Below, piece after piece: positions 10,090 to 20,900 of a stretch of DNA of 64,000 nt (position 1 is the first letter of the stretch; every line of letters starts with the position of its first letter). The position numbers were made by a program, and so were the translations under genes. The notes below the pieces were generated by a model. It worked only from the letters and a program-made list of their open reading frames with translations. It had not been told where the DNA came from and did not search any database. The stretch comes from Alviniconcha marisindica (taxonomy: Eukaryota > Mollusca > Gastropoda > Provannidae), in assembly GCA_018857735.1 (NCBI GenBank), contig JABMCL010000598.1, positions 863,907 to 927,906 on the forward strand, written 5' to 3'.

Positions 10090-12992
10090 ATTCACGCACC
10101 AATACACATCATAATCAAAAAGAACAAAATTCTCTGACTCCATGTTTTCAATCAGTTTTAGGACTTTCTTGAACACTGACAGTCTGCCTGAGAAAAACAC
10201 TTCTTATGGGTGACTAACTTTCATTTCATTGAAAACGTAGAAAACAACTCTAGAAAACTACAAGATATTATAGACATGTTCAATCTAACCCAGTCCGTTT
10301 CTGAACCAACTCACAACCAAGGCCATCAGCTTAGTGTTTTCCAAGCAAAGTGATAACATCCTCATTTCTACAAAACTACACCACAGACTAACATCTGACC
10401 ACACAGCCATCTTGCGCAAACTTGATGTATCTGTACCCGTACAAAAACCTGAAACTTCACGTACCGATGCCTCAAAAAGATTGACACCGGCGCCTTTTAA
10501 CAAGATCTCTCTGAGGCTGTCTCACAAACCAGTTCTATCAGTGACTACAATAACCATCTCTGTTCTGTCCTTCACAAGCACGCCCCTCTCTGCCGTTGCA
10601 CAAGGAAGCCGACGCCCTGGTTCAGCAGTATTGCGGAGCAGTTCTGTGAGCTGAAACGGGAGTGTTGGCAGGCGGAGAGACAATGGCTCAAATCTAAACT
10701 CACCATCCACAAACAGATATACGACTCCATTAAACAGAAAGTAACAAACCTTGTAGATAAAGCCAAACAAGCCTACTACTCTGCCAAGATACAGTCTAGC
10801 ACAACCTGTAAGCAACTCTTTCAAAAATTCAACACCATCCTCGGCCAAAGCAGATCTTCACCTCTTCCTTCAACATTTGACTGACGACCTCCCTAATGTC
10901 TTTTCTGACTACTTCATTGAGAAAATCCACACCATCAGAAACAATTCCCCCCCCCCCCAGAAAAACAAACAAACACCCAACTGCTTGCCCTGATACCACT
11001 TTCGTTGGAAATCCCTTGCTAACTTTTGAGCCTGTCAATGATGCATTTTTCTTAAAAATAATCAACAGTGTACCCACCAGGTCTTGTGAACTCGATCCCA
11101 TTCCCGCCACGCTTCTTTATGAAAACCTTGACATCCTCTTGCCGACCATCACGAACATCATCAACACATATCTTACCACTGGCATTGTACCACGTGATCT
11201 GAAGACTGCCATCGTCAAACCTCTGTTGAAAAAGTCATCACTTGACAAAAATCTTTTGAAAATCTACCGCCCCATTTCCAAACTTCCATTTCTGTCCAAA
11301 ATCCTTGAAAAGGTCATTCCCCACAAACTTCTCTCCCATCTCCAAGAAAACCACCTCAGCAACCCCTTTCAGTCAGCCTATCGAGCAGGACACAGTATGG
11401 AGACCGTTTTGTTACGTATTGTAAATGATATTCTCTCCGCTCTGGACAATGACATTTCTGTTCTTTTTGCAGCTTTTAACACTATTGACCACCAAATTCT
11501 CCTCTCCCGCCTGAACTCTGCTTTTGGCATTCAGTCTACTGCACTCCAATGGTTTCACTCATACATCTCAGACAGATATAAGTCCACTTCAGTCAATAAC
11601 TCGTCTTCATAGTTCAGGAGCTGTGTGAGAGTCCAGGTGGCCGTCCTGGGCTGTCCGTCCTAACAAGCCTTCTGGTTTCCGTGGACGTAAAGCTATACTG
11701 AACCGTGCTTCGGCATTGGTCTCAGCTTGTCCCTCGTATGTCAACCGACATCTGAGGACATTAAGCAACACTACCTACCACAACTCGTCGTCGTCACCAT
11801 CACAGCTCATGTACGGTGTGCCTCTGGGCTCAGCACTGGGGCCCATTCTCTTCATCCTGTACACTACGCCTCTCTCGCATATCATAGCTAGCCACTCTGC
11901 AAACCATCAGCTTTTCACAGATGACACACAGCTCCAGAAATTCGCTCCTCTCGGGACACCAAAGAACTCAATGCATGCACAGACGACATAAAAACATGGT
12001 GACCAAAAATCAGCTCAAACTGAACAACGACAAAACAGAAGCTTTTCTTTCCCTTTTTGTCTTTAATGAAACCTTCCACCCTTTCCCTCCCTGATTTGAT
12101 TACTCTTGGCTCTCACAACATCCCCTTCTCTGATTCTGCCAGGAACCTTGGATTCATTCTTGACTCGAAGCTCTCCATGAAGAAGCATGTCATAAAAATC
12201 TGTCAAACTGCTTATTTCGAGCTTAAACACATTAGTTCAATCCGCAGGTTTCTCACTGAAGATGCAGCCAAGACTCTTGTTACTTCCTACATCCTCTCAC
12301 GGCTTGACTACTGCAACTGTCTCCTCATGGTTACACTTAATTATGTGATCCAACCTCTCCAAAAAATTCAAAACTTTGCTGCAAGACTCGTTCTCTTGGC
12401 ACCCCGCCACCAACACTCAGAATGTGTTGCAATGTTATAAATGGTTCTGGTCCTGCTTACCTCTCTGAACTGCTACATGTCTACACTCTGTCTCGTACAC
12501 TATGGTCTTCTGACACCAGCATGCTGAAAATCCAACAATACAAACGCAAGACTCATGGCTTTTGCACCTTCTTACTTTGGACCCCACATTTGGAATTCAC
12601 TCCCACAAGACCTTAGACACTGCTCAACCCTGTCATCTTTTAAAGCCAAACTGAAAACCTTCCTCTTCTCACAGTATTTTCACCCCAACTAATATCAGTA
12701 CACAGTTTCTGCTACAGTCATTGTGTGTGTGTGTGTGCGCACGCATGTATGATGTATGACACAGATCAGTGTCGTACACATCTGAATTTATTGTGGTTTT
12801 TTTGTGTTGGGCTGGGTGGGTGGGTGGGGGGGGGGGGGGGGAGGGTTTGTCTTTCCGTATGGTGCTTTGTGTGGAACTGTGCTCTACGTGTGTATAGAAT
12901 ATCATATTTAGGTTAATATGTACCATGTGTGTGCTCCAGGCGTTGATGAGCGCATGATAAATGTACATTATTATTATTATAACCTAAGTTTG
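10090..12992 (+). mobile_element. CR1/L2-like LINE, plus strand, degenerate
   Basis: The endonuclease is partial: a stretch matching the YRPPPSKRNKL-type region near 10,110, a broken GDFNFH box near 10,205 and LTSDHTAIL near 10,390. The reverse transcriptase follows (10,896-12,440): ELDPIPATLLYENLD, YRPISKLPFLSKILEKVI, GVPLGSALGPILF and the catalytic box as FTDDTQL, then LDYCNCLL. The C-terminus, with a stop near 12,692, is followed by a 3' UTR with a short GT run and G tract. The 3' end near 12,980 is an ATT microsatellite after a gcgttgatgagcgc stem-loop. Many stops and shifts. It is the same family as 3,545-4,860. A SINE interrupts it at 11,612-11,782. Confidence 0.9.
11612..11782 (+). mobile_element. 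SINE family 1, copy 1
   Basis: Starts gttcaggagctgtgtgagag and contains ggtttccgtggacgtaaagc. It interrupts the LINE frame between codons for a Ser run; flanks aactcgtcttc and aactcgtcgtc look like target-site duplications. Two further copies lie at 28,476-28,648 and 41,993-42,170. I see no clear tRNA promoter boxes. Confidence 0.85.
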
Positions 12993-13101
12993 CAAACAGC
13001 GTGGGCCCCGCTCTAGTAGCAGAAGCCTCTTTAAGCCCTAGCCTGGACAAATCAACCGTGGCAGGGAGCGGCCGATTGGTGTCCGTGTCGGAATTAGCCA
13101 T
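12983..13101 (-). CDS. Possible exon, about 40 codons
   Basis: The minus strand opens with MANSDTDTNRPLPATVDLSR and continues GLKEASATRAGPTLFANLG before entering the ATT tail of the LINE. The composition looks protein-like and the frame is clean, but I do not recognise it and see no downstream exon. It may be part of an unrecognised repeat. Confidence 0.2.
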
Positions 13102-13499
13102 CAGCTGATTTCATTCTTTGGACAAAAGAAGAAGGGGAGAAATATATACATTTAAAATATAATAAGAACTTTTTTCTATGAAGAAACATTGTGTAAAGTG
13201 CAAGACACTGACGCATCAGTTGAACAAAACTAAGCACCACTTGATTTTAGATCATGTTTTCCATTAAGTCATGTGTAACGAGGGTTCTACGGAGTTGTAA
13301 ATATTTCGAAAGATTGTGTCAAACACTGGGCTCGGTAGGTATTAGGTTGACTAGAATAGTGTTAGAGTCATTTCCTTCATTAGCTGAACAAAACTAAGCA
13401 CTGCCTGATTTTGTAGCATTTGTTTTCTTTTGGACGTTAGGTTTTTACAGAGTTCTTCCCCTTTACAACTTTGACCGCTTCCCCTTTACAAATAGAGAC
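13102..13499. other. No recognised feature
   Basis: AT-rich. The motif caaaactaagcac occurs twice (about 13,226 and 13,387) in similar contexts, suggesting an old duplication. Confidence 0.35.
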
Positions 13500-13760
13500 G
13501 GAGTTTGTGGTATGTTTTTTCTTTACTTTTCCTGGTGTTTAGTGCTGTCTCTGAACTGGCAACACTTCCAGATAACAGGACACGTGTAAAATACACCAGA
13601 AAGAGAAAGTATCACAGTTATTGTCAACTGGCCTGTCAAAGGTGAAAAAAGAAAGAAAAGAAAAAGTGGGAGTACTCGTTCAGTGTAAATTCTTTGATGG
13701 CTGTTGACAGTGATAGTCTTCAGATGAGTCACAGTTTGGGGAAATATTCTTTAGAAGGGG
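13500..13760 (+). repeat. Dispersed repeat, internally deleted copy
   Basis: Shares tggtgtttagt, gtaaaatacacca and cagtgtaaattctttga with 23,500-24,650, but lacks about 1 kb of the interior found there. Confidence 0.6.
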
Positions 13761-14019
13761 CACTCTTCCAATTTTTGCACAGTGACTGGGTGCACACAGG
13801 TTTTGTGACAGTCTGACGGATATTTTTTTTTTTTTTTTTTTGGGGGGGGTTGTTATGTGAATGAGCACATGTGAAAACACACATGCACACACACAGTAAC
13901 ACACAGGGTTAGATCAAGACAAATCAGAGGCATTAAATTCCTTCTTTTCAAATGTTTTCTGTTGAAGATACTGAGAATGTTCCTCCTTTTGTACCATGTA
14001 CTAGGAGTACACGGTCAAA

Positions 14020-14485
14020 TGTTGAGGTGACCATCATCATTACACCAATCTTACAATATGGTAATGTTGTGTGGGCACAAAGTTGAAGATTTTTTTATAT
14101 ACTCGTATTGAAAATGTGTAAAGATATTTTACCAAACATTACTGGCATAAAGAACCTAAGATATAGATTAAGCATGAACCAAGATTAAGGGTACTAAATT
14201 ACCAAGCCTGGAATACAGAAGAGCAAGAGCTGATATGACTGAAACTTTTAAAATTATTCATGGTTTTTATGGTACTCAAACTGTCTGGTCCTTGTTCAAA
14301 CTGAATGAATCTGCTGGAACAAGAGGACACCCTTTTAAACTAAGCAAGAAGACAGTACTTACGCATCAGTACACACATTTTTTACTAACAGAGTTACAAA
14401 CAACTGGAACAACTTACCATCTGACATTGTATTAGCAGAAACACTGAACTCCTTCAAAAACCTACATAAGCATTGGGAACAAAAC
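14020..14485 (+). pseudogene. LINE C-terminal fragment
   Basis: The plus strand reads TPILQYGNVVWAQS, then PNITGIKNLRYRLS, ETFKIIHGFYGTQTV and LSKKTVLTHQYTHF. The order and motifs are those following the RT domain in CR1/RTE-like elements common in invertebrate genomes. Several frames are needed to read it and nothing of the RT itself is present. Confidence 0.7.
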
Positions 14486-14909
14486 ATATTTAGCACAAAG
14501 TAAGTGAGGAAAATGGGCCAGGTCAATACATACACATGCAGCACTCTGAACTGAAGAGAATAATGTTGACCATAATACACATCAAAATACAAATGGATAA
14601 AAAGCCTAGGAGCTGCAATTTGATATGATAGTAGAAGACAAATAGAAAAATCACATTTGAGCAAAATGACTTTAACATACTCTTTTGCTAGTAGACTTAT
14701 AACTCAGTTTTTGCTTGCTGTGACCCCCACCACCCCTTAATATTTCTTAACAAATCCCTGGGTCTTGTCTCCAATTTCGCCGATGCTTCTGCCCCTCAGG
14801 TGATGCTGACATGCAGGAAAAGCTTAAGGATTGGTTGCACACAGTCGGTGATGCTGATGGCTTTGCCTCAGTATCCTCCAAAGTATCTGTGGATCACAAC
14901 TTGTCCACT

Positions 14910-14931
14910 TTACACACGGTCCTCTTGGAAT
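14910..14931 (-). CDS. Recombinase-like gene, terminal exon
   Basis: The acceptor atttatttgtttgcag precedes FQEDRV and a TAA stop when joined in phase to the previous exon. It is very short, so an alternative acceptor is possible. Confidence 0.4.
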
Positions 14932-17900
14932 CTGCAAACAAATAAATTCATTAGAAATTATGTAAGGTAAAATATTTTGACCAGTATTTCCTGTGTTTGA
15001 TACTTTGTTGCCTTTTCCTTTGGAGTAGGTGTTCACAAGACTTACTGCAGCCACTTTTTGTTGGCTGCAGTACAGAGTATGAATGGCAGCACCCAAAAGG
15101 CATAATTGTAGGGTTGACATCTACTAACTTTGATCCCATATATGTCTGCATTGGTAAGGTTTAGACACATAGTTAATATCCACACATTTCTATGATACAC
15201 AAACGACTAAAGTAGAAGGGGATTTCCTGCCCAAGTCGATGCTTTATTTTTATTTTTTATTTTTAGTGTACGTTTGAAAATTTGCCAAAGGGAGCAGTGA
15301 AGAATCTTACTTTTCTGGAGCTGGCATGTATCCACTTCATACCAGGCTTTTATGGTGACTGGAATGGTTTGCACCAGGGCATCTCCAAGGTCAAGAGAAG
15401 ATGCAATCATAGTTAGAAACAACTCTTGACACTGGGGAAAATAATACATTAGGCTCCCTGTGCAGATCAAAATCAGTCGACAAAGTTTCACAACGATGCA
15501 GTCTTGATTACCTTCTTGTGGTACACCAGCGTGCATGCCTTGGAGGGCCCAGCTGTGGCTGGTGAATACGGGTCTTCTGGTGACACTGAGGAAGGCAAGT
15601 CCTCTGGTGGTGCGGGGGTTGTGGATGGCAGTCCCTGTGGAGAAGACAGGGCCTCTGGTGGTGCGGGGGTTGTGGATGGCAGTCCCTGTGGAGAAGACAG
15701 GGCCTCTGGTGGTGCGGGGGTTGTGGATGGCAGTCCCTGTGGAGAAGACAGGGCCTCCGGTGGTGCCGTGGCTGAAGGAGGCGGGCCCTCTGGAGACTGT
15801 GGCGATGCCGGGTCCTCCGAGGCCAGGATGCCAGCAGTAGCTGATGTCACCATTGCTGACAGTGTGGCCTGTCTTTGTGGCACTTTTGAATGGATAAAGA
15901 CAGAGGGCTAGATCAGGGGAAAACACAGGCATCACAAGATATGTTTATGAAACTGTATATATACTAAGTTGCTTTGGTTCTGCATGTAAGTAGTCAAAAC
16001 TGTGTTTTTGTTGCGTTTCTTTGTGCCGTTTTGTGCGTGTGGGGGCCGTTTTTCTGTCACTGTGTGTGTGTGTTGTAATCAGTGCCGGGTGTGCAATTAA
16101 CTTGTTTAGTGTTGCCGATATGCAACTTAAGTGCACCAGTCATGGTTTACATGCACCCAAGTCGTGGTTGATGTGTTATATGACATCAAGGATGTCTCAA
16201 TGTCTGGCCCTCCTTTCATACCACTGAGTGGATTTGCTCCGTGTGCTGCAGTTTTGTGGAGAGCTCTTTCATAAATTTGTGCCCTTTACACATCTATACT
16301 GTACACACAAATTTATGGTAATGTTTAGTAAAGCAACTGTAACAAATAAAACAAAGGTTCACAGTCTTTCATTCCTGTACTTTGATGGCACCATATCACC
16401 TTACATCTCCTGCTGGGTTAGTTAACTAAATAAAAAAATAAAAAAACGCAAAAACAATAACTCATGCAACCTGCCAGCGCCTCGCAGATGTTGTTTACTG
16501 ATCCGCCCAGTCCCAATGTTATAATTTTGTTCATGTGGCTGGGTGTCAACTGTCATTCCTGCACCTGTTGAGGTTGTCCTGCACCTGTTGAGGTTGTAAA
16601 AACCTCCTGAACATCAGCAGCCATGGGGAAGATTCTAAGTCTGCACTCTTGTGCATATCTATTCAGGAGTTCCAGGTCTCCTTCCAACAGGAAAATGGGT
16701 ACACTGCCCACAGAACCTGCCATTTTGTGGTTGGTGACCTGAAGTGGAGTCATGACTGACATTTTGTTGTGAAATAACCTTTTGTGCATTATAAGGCCTT
16801 TGTCATTCTTACCTGTCCTGAATAAGAGGATTCTAAATTATTAAAGTCTGTCCCTTACTAAGCAATGAATAACAGATTGCAAAATGATGAAAAAATGAAA
16901 AAACTAAGGAAACTAATTAAAGAAAGTTATTAGACAGAGAGAGATAGAGTAGGTTGGACTATAACATAATTGTCATATGGGTAATAGACACAGAAAAAAA
17001 TACTACAGGCAATCCCTCCCTGCAATATTAGTTTCGTCCCAGGACAAATGAAATGCAACAACTTTTGAATTACTTCAACACAGAAGTACCCTGGGGCCAT
17101 TTCTTCGGCCTGCTTAGTTCTTGCATTTTCACGTTGGAGATCCCTCTGACTCTGCTCCAGCTGGAGACCATCAGCAGACAGATGCCGTCACTGCGGGCCT
17201 AGTGTGTTTCATGTTGGAGATCTCTCCGACTCTGCTCCAGCTGGAGACCATCAGCAGACAGATGCCGTCACTGCGGGCCTAGTGTGTTTCATGTTAGAGA
17301 TCTCTCCGACTCTGCTCCACCTGGAGACATGTTAGAGATCTCTCCGACTCTGCTCCAGCTGGAGACCATCAGCAGACAGATGCTGTCACTGCGGGCCTAG
17401 TGTTTCATGTTGGAGATCTCTCCGACTCTGCTCCAGCTGGAGACCATCAGCAGACAGATGCTGTCACTGCGGGCCTAGTGTGTTTCACGTTGGAGATCTC
17501 TCCAACTGCTCCAGCTGGAGACCATCAGCAGACAGATGCCGTCACTGCGGGCCTAGTGTGTTTCATGTTAGAGATCTCTCCGATTCTGCTCCAGCTGGAG
17601 ACCATCAGCAGACAGATGCCGTCACTGCGGGCCTAGTGTGTTTCATGTTGGAGATCTCTCCGATTCTGCTCCAGCTGGAGACCATCAGCAGACAGATGCC
17701 GTCACTGCGGGCCTAGTGTGTTTCATGTTGGAGATCTCTCCGACTCTGCTCCAGCTGGAGACCATCAGCAGACAGATGCCGTCACTGTGGGCCTAGTGTG
17801 TTTCACGTTGGAGATCTCTCCGACTCTGCTCCAGCTGGAGACCATCAGCAGACAGATGCCATCACTGCGGGCCTAGTGTGTTTCACGTTGGAGATCTCTC

Positions 17901-20900
17901 CGACTCTGCTCCAGCTGGAGACCATCAGCAGACAGATGCCGTCACTGCGGGCCTAGTATGTTTCACGTTGGAGATCTCTCCGACTCTGCTCCAGCTGGAG
18001 ACCATCAGCAGACAGATGCCGTCACTGCGGGCCGAGTGTGTTTCACGTTGGAGATCTCTCCGACTCTGCTCCAGCTGGAGACCATCAGAAGACAGATGCA
18101 CAAAAACAACCACAAAAAAATATGCTAACGCACACACAATGGCTAATTCATGATCAGCCATCTTGGAAACCTTTCATTACTTGCAAGTTGATTGTACTTT
18201 TATCGTCTTGTTGATTAAAAACAAAAACAAAAAACTATAATTCTTAACACTGTTTTACTTCAACTCCTTGTCTATCTTCTTTACTTCCTTCTTTTATTAT
18301 TTTCTATCTCTCTTCTGAACCATTTGCAGTGCTGCAGTGGGTCACAGCTCTGATATCTGCCGGAATTCAAATGTTTGGCCCTCGTAGTCCTTTAAATAAG
18401 TGTTGTACTCAAGCAAAAACGAGCATACATCTCATTTACACCAAAAACCATGAAAGGTCTTTCACTTTCACCAAACATTACATACCTGGTATAATGTTCC
18501 CAAGGAAATGTGTTGCTCAGATTACACAACAGTGGCCTCCTTGTTCCCCTTCCACCTGCCAGTTAGCAGCGCTGAATGATAGTGTAAACAGCAACACCGT
18601 GACGTTTCCCCTTCCACCTGTCTGTTAGCAGTGCTGAATGATCATGCACACAGCAACACCATGACATCAAGTGGACACGCTGTGCATACACATAATTATA
18701 ATTTATAAACTTATTTTGCATTCTCTTTTTTTGGCAGCCTTTACACAGACTTGAGAGGAATAGTTCCAGCATTTGAGAAGAATACTGGAAGGTTGAGAGG
18801 AATATAGGGGACCCTTTTTTTTATAACATTCACCGCCTTGCCAATTTTGCAGTGCCATGCCGATTTGACACGATGTTGAACACTGAGAATGCCGCCATGT
18901 GACACAGTGAAATCGAGTGAGCACACTCTACAATGAGCGTGATGTACATTGACTGTGGAAATTCTGATGCAAAGAAACTTTTCTCCATACTCTTCTCGAT
19001 ACTTTTGACTCATGAAATTAAAGGAACAATTCTGATTGGCCGGTATCTGCCGATGCGTTGTACGGTAAATGTTCACGTCACAGGCCCAATCTACTTTTGA
19101 CAACAAAGTGCTTTGCACCAAATCAAACAGTCAGTCACACGTACTGGGAACAGAGGCTGTGAGCGCTTGACTAACAAAACTGAAAAGTCAAGCGCTCGCA
19201 TCCTCTGTTCCCTGGGTAAACACCACACACAAAGCCACACAGCTGACTTTCGCTGTTGCAGCGGAGTTGATGTCAACCAGTCTCAGCCACACACATTCCC
19301 CAACACAACAAGTCTTTTTCTTCTCTTTTTTTGGCAATTTTTCTTCTTCAGCAGAATATTTTTTTGAGTGAGTGGAATAGCGGAATGAAACGCAGTCAAG
19401 CGGAAGAAATTCTGCCGAAAGCGGAACGGTTGGCAGGTCCGTCTTGCTGTCAAAAAGCATAAACTCTCAAATTACACTTTGAGTAAAATAATAGTCCTCA
19501 CACATTTCCTGCAGTCTTTCATTAGCTGGGCGTATTGTGATGACCCAGCCAGCACTTTGTGGAACTTTCTGAGGTGTTGCCCCTGATTGGTTGTTGATAT
19601 CTCGCAACCAAGTACTGAGCAAGGCGTTCTCTGAAATTGATGAAAGTATTTATTTTTGTTAACAGTATGGCACTTAACCCTGTGCTAAGTTTTTTTTTAA
19701 TTTAGTCATAATAGGACACTTCTGGTCATAGGACATTTTATGATTAAAACCTTGATGTCAGGGTTAAACGTGAAATTGTTCTTACTTATCTTGAGCATCA
19801 GTAATGATGGGTTTCAACAATCATATAACGCTTACCTTACTGGCCAGTATAGTGATACCAGTGAGACTGTAAATCACCTTCATCAAACCGCCCTGATATA
19901 ATCGTACCGGTTGACTGGGCGTAAAACACTAACTTACTTACCTTCATCAAAGTGGGTCTCTCTGTATAACGCCATCTTATGGATTGCAGCTTTGGCATGC
20001 GATGTGCCGAGCTTCTGAGATGCTTGGATACATTCCAGACCTCTTTCGCGCAGCGAGGGCACTTGTTCTTCTTTCTGCACCACACAACAGTATGTGTAAT
20101 AACACATGTATATTGCCTCCAGCAACTCACCTTCCCCCCCATACACACACAGACATGCATACCGTTTGGCTGTTGACTGAGGCAGTGCTGTTGCTGGGAG
20201 CACTTCATGCTGTGAACTTTGTGGGGGCGTCTTCCTGCAAAATGACCAACAAATTCAAAGTATATGGGGCATCTTCCTGCAAAACGACCAACAAATTCAA
20301 AGTGTCTTCCTGCAAAATGACCAACAAATTCAAAGTATACATCTAATTTCTCTGAAGCTAAACCTGCAACATACTTATAATCCTTTGCATACCTTGTATT
20401 CTACATTTGATTTTATGGGACTTGCGATAATTCACTTACTTGATTGCAAGCAGATAGGAGGTTCAAAGAGTTAGTACAACCGGCTTGCCAGTTTGTTGTA
20501 AACATAATCCTGCTGTTCAGTTACATGTAGGCCTGTGCTTACTTGCACTTAAGGAGCTTCCTGGTGTGTGGCTCTGTTTTCCTCGCCATTATTTCTGGGA
20601 GAGGATCAAAGTCCTTGTCCTGGCAATCATCTGAAACATGACATTAGTTGTAGATCCAGTCGTGGTGTAAATGTCATTGTTGTCGATGTAGCAGTAGTGG
20701 TAGCATCAGCTTAGTAGTAGTTAGTCATGCTGTAAATCATTTAAATGTCATTGCCAACATAGTAGTATCATGACAAGTTGTAATACAAAGCCAAAGGTTG
20801 TAGCGAAGGTAGTGATAACAACAGTAACAGTTGTAGCAGTAGTAGACAGACATTACTTACCAGTGAGTGCCATGTTCTCTTTCTCAGCTGTGGTTATGTC

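Noticed and set aside
15504..15911. Plus-strand ORFs with Gly-rich repeats
   Set aside because: Antisense shadows of the Pro-rich exon 9, whose splice sites and phases support the minus strand.
18329..18628. 99-codon plus-strand ORF after an acceptor-like site
   Set aside because: Runs through intron and a 65-base duplication, with no recognisable domain or donor.
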